NCBI GenBank assembly: GCA_024402835.1
Contig: JAKSSZ010000006.1
Coordinates: forward strand, 1 to 16,308
Length of the DNA stretch: 16,308 bases
DNA from: Alphaproteobacteria bacterium
GTDB lineage: Bacteria > Pseudomonadota > Alphaproteobacteria > Rs-D84
Direction of reading: 5' to 3'
Below the pieces are notes generated by a model. That model worked only from the letters and a program-made list of their open reading frames with translations, ran no database searches and was not told where the DNA came from. Every line of letters starts with the position of its first letter. The stretch's first letter is position 1. The position numbers were made by a program, and so were the translations under genes. Below, piece after piece: positions 1-7,798 of this stretch.

Positions 1-3
1 CAT
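1..3 (-). CDS. Start codon of a gene running off the left edge (partial)
   Basis: Only the start is visible. On the minus strand a strong Shine-Dalgarno run, AAAGGGGG (11-18), sits 7 bases before an ATG at 3-1. A second in-frame ATG at 9-7 is only one base from the run, so 3-1 is the better start. The distance from the stop of the 58-aa gene is 24 bases, so this is probably the third gene of the operon that begins at 1036. Nothing can be said about the product. Confidence 0.5.
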
Positions 4-27
4 ATTCATTCCCCCTTTAATTTAAAA

Positions 28-204
28 TTATAAAATTTCATCATCCATTTCTTTGATAGAACCATAAGTTTTTTGAGCGTGGTCCTTAACATCTTCAAAT
101 GCAGAAGCAATACAAGCTCCATTTAATCCATATTCCATCAAAGGAATATCGTCTATGCCCATGGAAATTAATTTTTCTTTTGCAGATATACTATTAAATT
201 GCAT
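28..204 (-). CDS. Small acidic protein of unknown function (58 aa)
   Basis: This short frame of 58 residues starts MQFNSISAKEKLISMGIDDI and ends in TAA. I do not recognise the family. It has no membrane segment or signal peptide, and the C-terminal third is acidic and probably helical (GSIKEMDDEIL). Support for it being real is the Shine-Dalgarno AAGGA about 9 bases before the ATG and the 13-base gap to the stop of the upstream two-TM gene; the AAGGA abuts that stop codon, suggesting coupled translation. It likely belongs to the same operon as its upstream neighbour and the gene leaving the left edge. It may be a small partner of the membrane protein; that is inference from position only. Confidence 0.65.
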   Translation of the reverse strand: MQFNSISAKEKLISMGIDDIPLMEYGLNGACIASAFEDVKDHAQKTYGSIKEMDDEIL

Positions 205-217
205 TTAACGTTATCCT

Positions 218-1036
218 TTATTTAGTAGAAATATAATCTATAACTCCATTTATAAAACCATCAAAGGCTTCAAATAGGTCTTTGTCTTCTGGTTCTGGAT
301 TTTTATTGTTTGTCATGAATTGGTTTAATTCTTCTGTGTTATGAAATACGTGTACAGAATCGTTTTTATCAAGAATGTTTTTAGTATCCAATATAAAAGA
401 AGAAATGTTTATATCTACACCATCCAGTGTATCAGAAAATACTGATTGTAGATTTTCTATTGCTGTTTGCATTGTTTGTATATCACAATCTATCGCACCA
501 ATCCACAATGTTTCATCAGAACCTATTGCAAACAAACAAGTGTCCATATTTGGTATTTTGGGTGTCTTTTTTACAATGAAATTGGCTGATGAAAAAATGT
601 CTGTTATTTGTTGTTTTAAATCACGTTTTTGATTTTCGGCTTGTTGTTCCTGTTCAAATTTATTGCGAATAGCAGATATGTTTTTAGGCAATATTAAATG
701 TTGTGGCTGTTTTACAATTTCTGTTGTTGTGTTTTGGGTTGGTTGTTGAATGATTGGTTGTGGTTCGTATTTTGTTTCTTTTTTTATAAAGCGTCTAAAT
801 TTGGGTCTGAAAATGATATATAAACCACAAATAAATACGGCGTCTGCAACAAAGAAAGACAGATAAAAATTTGGATTAATTGGCGTTTTTGATGCTTGTA
901 ATGTTGATAGTATTTTCCAGTGTTCCGAGAAAAACAAATCAAAATTAAAAAAAGTGTTTAACCAAAACGTTAAGCCCATCAAAACAGATAGTAAAAGAAG
1001 CGCTGATGTAAAAATATATTCAAAATATTTCTTCAT
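218..1036 (-). CDS. Two-TM membrane protein with cytoplasmic alpha/beta domain, unknown function
   Basis: The 272-residue protein has two hydrophobic segments, about residues 8-30 and 57-77, the second followed by a basic stretch (FRPKFRRFIKK). This predicts a short hairpin anchor with the bulk of the protein in the cytoplasm. Residues about 85-150 are Gln-rich and look like a linker plus coiled helix. Residues about 150-230 look like a compact alpha/beta domain (TCLFAIGSDETLWIGAIDCD, then a helix). I do not recognise the family. The start MKKYFEY is chosen because a TATAAT box lies 8 bases before it. There is no Shine-Dalgarno, so the mRNA is probably leaderless. It is the first gene of a minus-strand operon with the 58-aa gene. 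Confidence 0.75.
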   Translation of the reverse strand: MKKYFEYIFTSALLLLSVLMGLTFWLNTFFNFDLFFSEHWKILSTLQASKTPINPNFYLSFFVADAVFICGLYIIFRPKFRRFIKKETKYEPQPIIQQPTQNTTTEIVKQPQHLILPKNISAIRNKFEQEQQAENQKRDLKQQITDIFSSANFIVKKTPKIPNMDTCLFAIGSDETLWIGAIDCDIQTMQTAIENLQSVFSDTLDGVDINISSFILDTKNILDKNDSVHVFHNTEELNQFMTNNKNPEPEDKDLFEAFDGFINGVIDYISTK

Positions 1037-1044
1037 TTTGTTTT

Positions 1045-1073
1045 ATTATATCATAAATTATGATAAACTTTAA
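1045..1073 (-). promoter_or_regulatory. Putative promoter of the two-TM gene, leaderless type
   Basis: On the minus strand TATAAT (1045-1050) lies 8 bases upstream of the ATG at 1036. Seventeen bases further up is a weak -35 candidate, TTAAAG (1068-1073). A start point 6-8 bases after the -10 would fall at the ATG itself, and no Shine-Dalgarno is present. Confidence 0.5.
1049..1065. repeat. Perfect 17-bp inverted repeat in divergent promoter region
   Basis: TATCATAA-A-TTATGATA is a perfect palindrome with 8-bp arms and a one-base centre. It lies in the 42-bp gap between the divergent genes at 1036 and 1079. It overlaps the minus-strand -10 box (1045-1050) and contains a plus-strand -10-like TATGAT (1059-1064). 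It could be a repressor operator for both genes, but AT-rich DNA also produces such repeats by chance. Confidence 0.35.
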
Positions 1074-1078
1074 CGATA

Positions 1079-1750
1079 ATGATACAATTTGATGATTTTA
1101 TTTTAGATATTGATTCGTCTTTGTTTGGGTTAAAAGTCAAAGAATATACGGATACTTTTGATTTGGCTTTGATTGCGCAAAAAATCAAAGAAAACAACAT
1201 TAAAACTATATCTTTACACCCAAATAACATATCTTTTATATGGAATAGTTTTGAAAAAGACGCTTTGTCACCCATAATTTTTGCCCGATATAAATTTGAT
1301 GCTAAAAAAAATATAGATACAGCAATTTCGGAACTGGCACAAAATATAGTATCTGCATATAAATCCGGCGCAACAGGTGTCGATGTTTTTATAGATATTT
1401 CTGATATAGAAAATTTTGTAAATGGTATAAAAAATATACAAAATGATTTGTTTTTTGGACACAAATTTTGTATATCTTGTGATGTTTTACAAATAAATAC
1501 AGAAAACAGAGATTTTGTTTTTAACAAATTAAAAGAGTTAAATATAGATACAATTAAATTTACATGTGGAAATATAAACGATTCTGATTTTACTGGTAAT
1601 TTGTATGGAATACTTAATGATTGGAACGAAAATTATAATATATGGTTTTCTTTTGATAATGATTATAAAAAAATAGATAAAGCATATAGGTTAATGGCTT
1701 TGCTTCAACCAAAATTGTTAGAAAATGTATGTTTTTTTGTAAAAGATTAA
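1079..1750 (+). CDS. Hypothetical protein, alpha/beta (possibly TIM-barrel-like)
   Basis: I do not recognise this 223-residue protein. It has no signal peptide or membrane segment, so it is probably cytoplasmic. The chain alternates helices with short hydrophobic strands (IKTISLHPN near residue 45, GVDVFIDIS near 105, IDTIKFTCG near 180, NIWFSFDND near 210). That pattern suggests a small beta/alpha-barrel or Rossmann-like fold, but no catalytic signature is visible. The ATG at 1079 has no clear Shine-Dalgarno; a TATGAT box ends 14 bases upstream, so the 5' leader would be very short. It is transcribed alone, and its TAA stop overlaps the trmB stop on the other strand by four bases. Confidence 0.7.
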   Translation: MIQFDDFILDIDSSLFGLKVKEYTDTFDLALIAQKIKENNIKTISLHPNNISFIWNSFEKDALSPIIFARYKFDAKKNIDTAISELAQNIVSAYKSGATGVDVFIDISDIENFVNGIKNIQNDLFFGHKFCISCDVLQINTENRDFVFNKLKELNIDTIKFTCGNINDSDFTGNLYGILNDWNENYNIWFSFDNDYKKIDKAYRLMALLQPKLLENVCFFVKD

Positions 1751-2391
1751 ATCGATAAAATCAGATATTTTGGCGCAACAGTATTTGCTTTGTTTTTTAT
1801 TTGATAACGGGTTTTTATAATATCTAAATTAGTAGAGATTATTTTAAGATTGGTGCTTTTGATTTGTTCTTGTATCCAATCATAGTATTCCCAATGGTCT
1901 GTTCCGATGATGATTTTGCCATTGTTGTCAATGTGTTTTGATAATAATGTTAAAAAATCTGCATTTAATAATCTGCGTTTTTCATGTCTGGCTTTAGGCC
2001 ATGGGTCTGGATGTAAAATCCATATTTCTGAAAATGTCACATTTGTAAATTGTTCATTGTGTAAAAGCAAGCGAACATCATCTGGATGAACCCGAATGTT
2101 TTTGTACTCTGTTAATACAGAATTATCTTTTTCATCTGTTATTGCTGATAATAATGCAGCAACACCATTTACAAAAGGTTCGGCACCGATAACCATGTTG
2201 TTTGGGTTTTGAATTGCCAAATCTCGCAAATGTTCACCATTACCAAATCCTATTTCTAAAATAGGGTTGGTTGTAATTTCTGGTGCTTTTGGCTGTAAAT
2301 TTGGCAAAAGATTCTCTATCAGCATAGTTTTTCGTATGGATAGTTTTTTACCGTGTCTGCGACCAAATGTTCTTAATTCTTGTTTTTCCAT
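1747..2391 (-). CDS. trmB: tRNA (guanine-N7-)-methyltransferase TrmB
   Basis: TrmB uses S-adenosylmethionine to methylate the N7 of guanosine 46 in the variable loop of tRNAs. The 214-residue protein has the family marks. The SAM-binding glycine loop is LEIGFGNGEHL (about residues 45-55), followed by GAEPF at 69-73. The signature HPDPWPKARHEKRRL (127-141) carries the catalytic Asp, GTDHWEYYDW is at 163-172, and the C-terminal TRY motif is at 194-196. I chose the ATG at 2391 (MEKQELRTFGRRHGKKLS) because conserved sequence begins there; an open frame extends to 2499 but would run into gltX. No Shine-Dalgarno precedes it, and a TATACT box ends 6 bases upstream, pointing to a leaderless mRNA. It is divergent from gltX. 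Confidence 0.93.
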   Translation of the reverse strand: MEKQELRTFGRRHGKKLSIRKTMLIENLLPNLQPKAPEITTNPILEIGFGNGEHLRDLAIQNPNNMVIGAEPFVNGVAALLSAITDEKDNSVLTEYKNIRVHPDDVRLLLHNEQFTNVTFSEIWILHPDPWPKARHEKRRLLNADFLTLLSKHIDNNGKIIIGTDHWEYYDWIQEQIKSTNLKIISTNLDIIKTRYQIKNKANTVAPKYLILSI

Positions 2392-2397
2392 ATTTTT

Positions 2398-2425
2398 AGT
2401 ATAAAATTTATAAATCAAAATACAA
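2398..2425 (-). promoter_or_regulatory. Putative trmB promoter, leaderless type
   Basis: On the minus strand TTGTAT (2420-2425), a 16-base spacer and TATACT (2398-2403) precede the trmB ATG at 2391. Only six bases (AAAAAT) separate the -10 from the ATG. The -35 overlaps the Shine-Dalgarno of the divergent gltX gene (2424-2428), so the two units share 44 bases of control DNA. Confidence 0.5.
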
Positions 2426-2435
2426 GGATATAAAT

Positions 2436-4010
2436 ATGCGTAATGGATTAAGTAAAGATTTAATTGCCCGCGTTTTGGGAAATGCACCAAAATATACATT
2501 GGATGAATTGGAATCTAAATTCCCACCTCGTGATTTACCAGATGGGGCACTTGTTACACGTTTTGCACCAAGCCCAACTGGATATATGCACGTTGGAAAT
2601 TTGTATGGCGCTTTGATTGATTATAAATTGGCACAACAATCAAATGGTGTGTTTATGTTGCGTATCGAAGATACGGATACCAAGCGTGAAGTTGATGGTG
2701 CTGTCGAAGTGGTTAAATCTGCAATGAAAAAATTTGGTTTACAATATCGTAATGAAGAACAATATGGCCCATATTATCAATCTCAAAGAAAAGATATTTA
2801 TCATTCTGTTGTGGCATATTTATTAGAAAATGGTATGGCATATCCTTGCTTTTTAACAAGTGAGGAAATGGATGGTATTCGTGCGCGTCAAACAGCATCT
2901 GGTTTCGCAACAGGTATTTATGGCGAATGGGCACGTGATCGTGATTTAACCGAAGAAGAAATTATCGCACATTTGAATAATGGTGAAATCCCGTCAATTC
3001 GTTTATATTCAACTGGCAATCCAGAACAAAGAATTTTTTGTAAAGATGCTGTTCGTGGTTCTATATCTTTTCCAGAAAACAATGAAGATACAGTTTTAAT
3101 CAAATCAAATGATGGATTACCAACATATCATTTTGCTCATTTGGTTGATGACCATTTTATGCGCACAACCCATGTTGTTCGTGGTGAAGAATGGTTGCCT
3201 TCATTACCATTACATACGCAAATGTTCAGAATGATGGGTTGGACTGCACCTCTTTATATTCATACATCAACATTGGATAAAATTGATGCGGAGACAGGCA
3301 AGCAACGTAAAATGTCAAAACGTAAAGATCCTGAGAACAATGTGGCTTTTTTCTTGGCTGATGGTTGGCCAACCGAAGCTGTTTTAGAATATCTTGGCAA
3401 TATTTTAGCGTCTGGCTATGAAGAAGCAAAAATGAAAGGTTTGGCAAAATCTTTTTGGAATTATGAAATTCGCCCAAAGAAAATACCAATGTCTGGTTCT
3501 ATTTTTGATATGAAAAAATTAGAGTGGTGGGCAAAAGAATATATTGCTACATTACCAGTAAACACATTGGTTAAATTTGTCATAGATTGGGCAAATGAAT
3601 ATGGTAATGAAAATAATAAAAAACAAATTGCAAATGTTGATTATTTAACATCTGTATTGTCTATTGAACGTGATAATCCAAAACGTATCCGTAAAGATTT
3701 TATTACGTGGCAACAAACATTAAATGAAGTGTCTTATTTTTGGGATTTCTTGTTCATACCAAATAAAGAATATGAATATAACAAAGACGTATTAAAAGAA
3801 TTTATATCAACATTTGATATTAATGATGATAAAGATTCTTGGTGGAATAAAATAACTGAAATAGCAAATAAATTCGCTATAAAATCTGGCGAACTTGCGA
3901 TGAATTTGCGTGTCGCGTTAACAGGACGCACAAATACTCCAGATTTGTATTCTATTATGCAGGTGTTGGGTTCAGATAATGTTTTGAATAGAATAAATCA
4001 GATTTTGTGA
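2436..4010 (+). CDS. gltX: Glutamyl-tRNA synthetase (class I), Clostridia-like long subfamily
   Basis: GltX charges tRNA-Glu with glutamate using ATP. The 524-residue protein shows the class I motifs: the HIGH equivalent in PSPTGYMHVGN (45-55), RIEDTD (76-81), the catalytic-domain segment HLVDDHFMRTTHVVRGEEWL (235-254) and KMSKRKD (292-298). The rest is the anticodon-binding region. It exceeds the roughly 470 residues of the common bacterial enzyme, with about 40 extra residues before the catalytic core (ESKFPPRDLPDGALVTRFAP). That lead and the insert AYPCF...GEWARDRDL recall the GluRS subfamily I associate with Clostridia, so transfer is possible. Shine-Dalgarno AAGGA (2424-2428) sets the start. 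It ends in TGA immediately followed by in-frame TAG. The PAQR gene follows after 12 bases and is probably co-transcribed. Confidence 0.93.
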   Translation: MRNGLSKDLIARVLGNAPKYTLDELESKFPPRDLPDGALVTRFAPSPTGYMHVGNLYGALIDYKLAQQSNGVFMLRIEDTDTKREVDGAVEVVKSAMKKFGLQYRNEEQYGPYYQSQRKDIYHSVVAYLLENGMAYPCFLTSEEMDGIRARQTASGFATGIYGEWARDRDLTEEEIIAHLNNGEIPSIRLYSTGNPEQRIFCKDAVRGSISFPENNEDTVLIKSNDGLPTYHFAHLVDDHFMRTTHVVRGEEWLPSLPLHTQMFRMMGWTAPLYIHTSTLDKIDAETGKQRKMSKRKDPENNVAFFLADGWPTEAVLEYLGNILASGYEEAKMKGLAKSFWNYEIRPKKIPMSGSIFDMKKLEWWAKEYIATLPVNTLVKFVIDWANEYGNENNKKQIANVDYLTSVLSIERDNPKRIRKDFITWQQTLNEVSYFWDFLFIPNKEYEYNKDVLKEFISTFDINDDKDSWWNKITEIANKFAIKSGELAMNLRVALTGRTNTPDLYSIMQVLGSDNVLNRINQIL

Positions 4011-4022
4011 TAGGAATATGTT

Positions 4023-4775
4023 ATGAAAAAGAAAGCAAATGTTATAAAACAACAATTGAAAGAAATAAAACATAATAAGCACGCATCAAGATTATTAAAA
4101 GTTTTACAGGCCACTGGGTTATTCAGATGGGAAAGGCCATCTACAAAAGCAGAAGAAACATTAAACATATTAACACATGGCATAGGCATAGGTTTAGCAA
4201 TAGCGGCTTTGTGTGTAATGGTTGTGTTTGCGGTGTTACATCATAATATTTGGGCTATTGTATCCTGTTCTATATTTGGTTTAACAATGTTTACTTTGTA
4301 TTTTGGTTCTACTATGTGTCATGCCACCATAGGTGATAAAAGCGAATGTTTTTTTGAAGTTTGGGATAGTGTTGCTATATATGCTTTAATAGCGGGAACA
4401 TATACCCCATTTTTGTTGGTTAATTTGCGTGGTGGTTTGGGTTGGACAATGTTTGGTATATTGTGGGCTATCGTTATCTTTGGCTCAATTATGAAATTTA
4501 AAAATCCCAGACGTGAACCAAAATGGATGGTTTTGTTATATATGGTAATGGGTTGGGCGTTGATTTGGATTTTGCCAGCAATGATAAAACATATATCTGC
4601 GCGTGGAATGTGGTTTGTATTATCTGGTGCTTTATCATATTCTGTTGGTGTTATATTTTATCTGTGGAGAAAAATGAAATTTTCACATGCATTATGGCAT
4701 TTGTTTGTAATTGGCGGTAGTGTGTGTTTTTTCTTTGCGATTTTATTTGGTTCAATAATAGATTTTATACAATAA
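4023..4775 (+). CDS. Hemolysin III / PAQR family membrane protein
   Basis: This 250-residue inner-membrane protein belongs to the hemolysin III branch of the PAQR superfamily. After a basic N-terminal segment of about 40 residues there are seven predicted membrane spans. Residues expected at the buried metal site are in place: H100 in STMCH, D115 in WDSVAIYALIAGTYTPF, and H222 and H226 in SHALWHLF. The physiological role of bacterial members is unsettled; some have been linked to membrane homeostasis, and haemolytic activity is not implied by the fold. The N-terminal basic extension is longer than in the roughly 210-residue members. Shine-Dalgarno AGGA (4012-4015) supports this start; an ATG at 4018 meets a stop two codons later. 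It follows gltX by 12 bases and converges on der. Confidence 0.88.
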   Translation: MKKKANVIKQQLKEIKHNKHASRLLKVLQATGLFRWERPSTKAEETLNILTHGIGIGLAIAALCVMVVFAVLHHNIWAIVSCSIFGLTMFTLYFGSTMCHATIGDKSECFFEVWDSVAIYALIAGTYTPFLLVNLRGGLGWTMFGILWAIVIFGSIMKFKNPRREPKWMVLLYMVMGWALIWILPAMIKHISARGMWFVLSGALSYSVGVIFYLWRKMKFSHALWHLFVIGGSVCFFFAILFGSIIDFIQ

Positions 4776-4782
4776 AAACCGA

Positions 4783-6117
4783 TTATAAATCTTTTTGTTC
4801 AAATGGATTGTCTGATTTTTTGTATTCTATAACAAAAGGCAAATGTTCCATTTTCAAAGCAGTCGCCAAACCCTTGCTAAGATATCTGGTATAAGATTCT
4901 GGAATATCACTTGCACCACCAACATTTATGGTTATTTTTACCGGATGGTGTCCTGTTTGGTGTGCAAATTTTATTTTCATCGGCCTTTTTAATCTGGACA
5001 TAGGTGGTTGTTTATCAGAAACAAGTTTTTCAACAATACGATTTATTAAACTGGTTGGTGCGTCTATGTTTGATAAATCCCATTGTTCATAAATTCTTTT
5101 AAATAAGTTTTTAATACCAGTTCCCGTTTGCGCAGAAATTGCCAAAATCAAAGGTTTAACAATTTGATGAAAAGAATTAGAAAATTGGTGTTTTAATTTT
5201 AATAATTTTTCTTCGCGTTCTGCTTGTGGAACTAAATCCCATTTGTTTAAAGCAACACACAAAATTTTTCCCGCATCGTATATTTTAGAAGCGATAGATA
5301 AAGATTGGTTTTCTATGTTTTTAGTAGCATCAACAATCAAAATAATAATATTTGCTTTGTCTATGGCATCCAAAGATTTTAATGCTGATAATGTTTCTAT
5401 GTCATCTGTTATGCCTGCTTTACGACGCAATCCGGCTGTATCCATTAAAACAATATCACGACCATAAAAATGTGTTGGTATCTTTACAGTATCGCGTGTT
5501 ATACCGGGTTCATCCATAACGATTTGTCTTTGTTCGCCCAAAACATGATTTACAAATGTAGATTTTCCAACATTTGGTTGTCCAAGTATTGCGATTTTTA
5601 TTTGTTTTGTATCGGTTTCTATAACTGTTTCATTTTCCGATAATTTATCTATAAAATCAAATATCTCATCAAAACCGCGTTTGTGTTCCGCAGAAACAAG
5701 AACAGGTGTTCCAAACCCAAGTTTATAGAAATCGTTAATATCGGCTAATCTTTTTGCTGATTCTGTTTTGTTTGCTAACAACAATACAGGCGCTTTTGTT
5801 TTCTGATGAACTTTTTTTGCCCACTCTAAATCCATTTGGTTTAAACCGGTTCTTCCATCAACAACAAATAATATAGCATCCGCAGATTGAATAGTTTGAA
5901 TTGCCATATTTGTAGAATTTCTGGCAATATCTGTTTTTGTGTTTTCCAGTCCCGCCGTATCAAAAACAACCCATGGTTTGTTTGGTATTTGTCCAGATAT
6001 AACATCACGTGTAACACCAGGTCTGTCATGAACCAGCGCGTCACGTGAATTTGTTAAACCATTAAATAAAGTCGATTTACCAGTATTTGGACGACCAACG
6101 ATAACAAGTTTTTTCAT
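4783..6117 (-). CDS. der: Ribosome biogenesis GTPase Der (EngA)
   Basis: Der is an essential tandem GTPase needed for maturation of the large ribosomal subunit. The 444-residue protein has two GTPase domains and a C-terminal KH-like domain. Domain 1: GRPNTGKS (8-15), DTAG (53-56), G4 motif NKTE (116-119). Domain 2: GQPNVGKS (179-186), DTAG (226-229), NKWD (291-294). The KH-like domain covers about 350-444 (YTRYLSKGLATALK). The Glu in the first G4, where most bacteria have Asp, is to my knowledge common in alphaproteobacterial Der. The start has a GAGAA Shine-Dalgarno. In many proteobacteria der lies next to bamB; here it is a separate minus-strand unit about 2.6 kb from the yfgM/bamB pair. 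Confidence 0.96.
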   Translation of the reverse strand: MKKLVIVGRPNTGKSTLFNGLTNSRDALVHDRPGVTRDVISGQIPNKPWVVFDTAGLENTKTDIARNSTNMAIQTIQSADAILFVVDGRTGLNQMDLEWAKKVHQKTKAPVLLLANKTESAKRLADINDFYKLGFGTPVLVSAEHKRGFDEIFDFIDKLSENETVIETDTKQIKIAILGQPNVGKSTFVNHVLGEQRQIVMDEPGITRDTVKIPTHFYGRDIVLMDTAGLRRKAGITDDIETLSALKSLDAIDKANIIILIVDATKNIENQSLSIASKIYDAGKILCVALNKWDLVPQAEREEKLLKLKHQFSNSFHQIVKPLILAISAQTGTGIKNLFKRIYEQWDLSNIDAPTSLINRIVEKLVSDKQPPMSRLKRPMKIKFAHQTGHHPVKITINVGGASDIPESYTRYLSKGLATALKMEHLPFVIEYKKSDNPFEQKDL

Positions 6118-6142
6118 AATATTTTCTCATTGATTTTTTTTG

Positions 6143-6170
6143 ATTATAAAGCAAAATTATAAATAATCAA
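6143..6170 (-). promoter_or_regulatory. Putative der promoter
   Basis: On the minus strand TTGATT (6165-6170), a 16-base spacer and a perfect TATAAT (6143-6148) lie upstream of der, leaving a leader of roughly 18 bases that contains GAGAA. The divergent YIP1-like gene starts at 6186. Confidence 0.5.
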
Positions 6171-6185
6171 ATAGGAGAACATAAA

Positions 6186-6791
6186 ATGAAAGCACAAAAA
6201 GTTGGATTACTAAAAAGATTATTTAATATAATTGTAAAACCAAAGTGTTTTTTCTCGAAGATTGTAGCCGATGGAAAAATGGAAGATGCGATAATTCGTG
6301 CTTTTTTATGGGGACTTGTTGGTGGCGTGTTAAATTTTATATTGTTGCTGTTTGTCACGGGTGAAGTTTTTAGTTTGTGGTTGTTGATAAAAACAATAGT
6401 TATTACCCCAATTTTAGCGGTGTTTTTGTTGTTTGTGTTAAGTGGTTTGATGATGTTGTTCGCCGAACTGTCAAATGGGGAACGCGATTGGGAAATTGTT
6501 GTAAAAAGTGTAGCATCTTTGTTTTTTGTATATCCATTAATGTTGATATGTAATACATTGGCGTTTTCGTGTGCTTCATTGTGGGCAGTGACAATAATAA
6601 TGGATTTATATGTATTGTTTTTATTTTATAACATTGCTGTATATTGTTTGCATGCAAAAAAAGTTCAAGTTTTATTTGTTTTAAGTGTAATCGCTATTCT
6701 TTTAATGTGTTTGTATATGTCAGATTACAGACATTTTTGGTTTGCTATTAAAAACATACGTGGTTCAATAGATTGTGTGCCGATATTCTAA
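6186..6791 (+). CDS. YIP1-like multi-pass membrane protein
   Basis: The 201-residue protein is strongly hydrophobic with about five membrane spans (roughly 36-60, 65-92, 105-128, 130-152 and 158-176). The N-terminal pattern FNIIVKPKCFFSKI (13-26) followed by an acidic/basic patch and a first span resembles the opening of bacterial YIP1-domain proteins. That resemblance is suggestive only, and no enzymatic residues are evident. A strong Shine-Dalgarno, AGGAGA (6173-6178), lies 7 bases before the ATG. It is a single-gene unit divergent from der. Its TAA overlaps the TAG of the convergent porin gene (6788-6791). Function unknown. Confidence 0.75.
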   Translation: MKAQKVGLLKRLFNIIVKPKCFFSKIVADGKMEDAIIRAFLWGLVGGVLNFILLLFVTGEVFSLWLLIKTIVITPILAVFLLFVLSGLMMLFAELSNGERDWEIVVKSVASLFFVYPLMLICNTLAFSCASLWAVTIIMDLYVLFLFYNIAVYCLHAKKVQVLFVLSVIAILLMCLYMSDYRHFWFAIKNIRGSIDCVPIF

Positions 6792-7798
6792 AATTCTACT
6801 TTTAATCCAGCAGATAAAAATAGGTTTGAATTTACGACACCACCTGATATAAACATACTTGTATTTTCTGTATATTTATATTGCACCGAAGATAATACTG
6901 TATTATATATTTTTTTATCTGTATAATGATTCCAAATACCAGTATCAGAAAACAAATAATTTACAGATAAAGTATAGCTCAAGAAATCATAACTTACACC
7001 TGTTCCAACAACTAAACCGTCCGAATTTATACCGATTGGATTTTTATCATAAATCAATCTGGATGATACACCAAACACATAACTGTTATAGTGCACATTA
7101 AAACCAAGTTCTGCCTGACCGCGCCAATCTGCATTTACTTCACTGGTAAAAGAATTTTCTTCATAATTTTTTGGGTTGTCTATAAAAGATAATCCAAAAG
7201 AATACGCTGTTTTTATTTTCCCATGTGGTTGTTTTATTTTAAATGCGAAATCTACATTATAATCATACGAATCACTTAATCCAGAAACAGATATACCATA
7301 TTGACCAACACGGGTTGATTTTGTTGCGATGTTTAAACGTAATGCTTCGTGTCCGCTTGTAATTGTTGTATCTGAGATAATATTGTGGTCATTTGGCATT
7401 TTTTTATAAAGTATAGATTTTTCATTTATACGTAATCCACCAACGTCAGGCAAACCTAACCCTAATTTTCGTGCAATTGAATGGGTAAGCCCCAATTCTA
7501 TACGTCCCATATTTTTATTTTCATACAATAAAAAGGCATCGTGAATATATTCGTCTTCGCTAACACAATCTGAATCTAATGAATACACAGCACCGATTTT
7601 GTTTTTTTCGTTTATGTGATAAACAACTTGTCCTTTGACATCCCAATCATTTATAAAAGCATAATCGTGCATTTTTTTACCCAATGTTCCAACCATACCT
7701 TCGGCATCTAATGATAAATCAAAATTGCCGATTTGATAATCCACAGCAAACGCGTTGGCTGTAAAAAGCAAAGGAATAAAATATAAATATTTTTTCAT
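6788..7798 (-). CDS. Outer-membrane porin-like beta-barrel protein
   Basis: The 336-residue protein begins with a clear Sec signal peptide, MKKYLYFIPLLFTANAFA, cut before VDYQIGNF. The mature part is a run of short amphipathic strands with alternating aromatic and polar residues and many Gly/Asn turns. It ends in LKVEF, the C-terminal aromatic residue that the BAM complex recognises. A segment like GRIELGLTHS...GLGLPDVGG (about 98-120) recalls the strand-loop region of Gram-negative general porins. It presumably forms a diffusion channel; substrate unknown. Its ATG shares a base with the rpoH stop (TAATG), and AGGA inside the rpoH 3' end is its Shine-Dalgarno, so translation is coupled to rpoH. 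Confidence 0.82.
   Translation of the reverse strand: MKKYLYFIPLLFTANAFAVDYQIGNFDLSLDAEGMVGTLGKKMHDYAFINDWDVKGQVVYHINEKNKIGAVYSLDSDCVSEDEYIHDAFLLYENKNMGRIELGLTHSIARKLGLGLPDVGGLRINEKSILYKKMPNDHNIISDTTITSGHEALRLNIATKSTRVGQYGISVSGLSDSYDYNVDFAFKIKQPHGKIKTAYSFGLSFIDNPKNYEENSFTSEVNADWRGQAELGFNVHYNSYVFGVSSRLIYDKNPIGINSDGLVVGTGVSYDFLSYTLSVNYLFSDTGIWNHYTDKKIYNTVLSSVQYKYTENTSMFISGGVVNSNLFLSAGLKVEF

Noticed and set aside
2392..2499. N-terminal extension of TrmB from an upstream in-frame start
   Set aside because: It would overlap the divergent gltX start, and it is hydrophobic and unlike TrmB; conserved sequence begins at the ATG at 2391.
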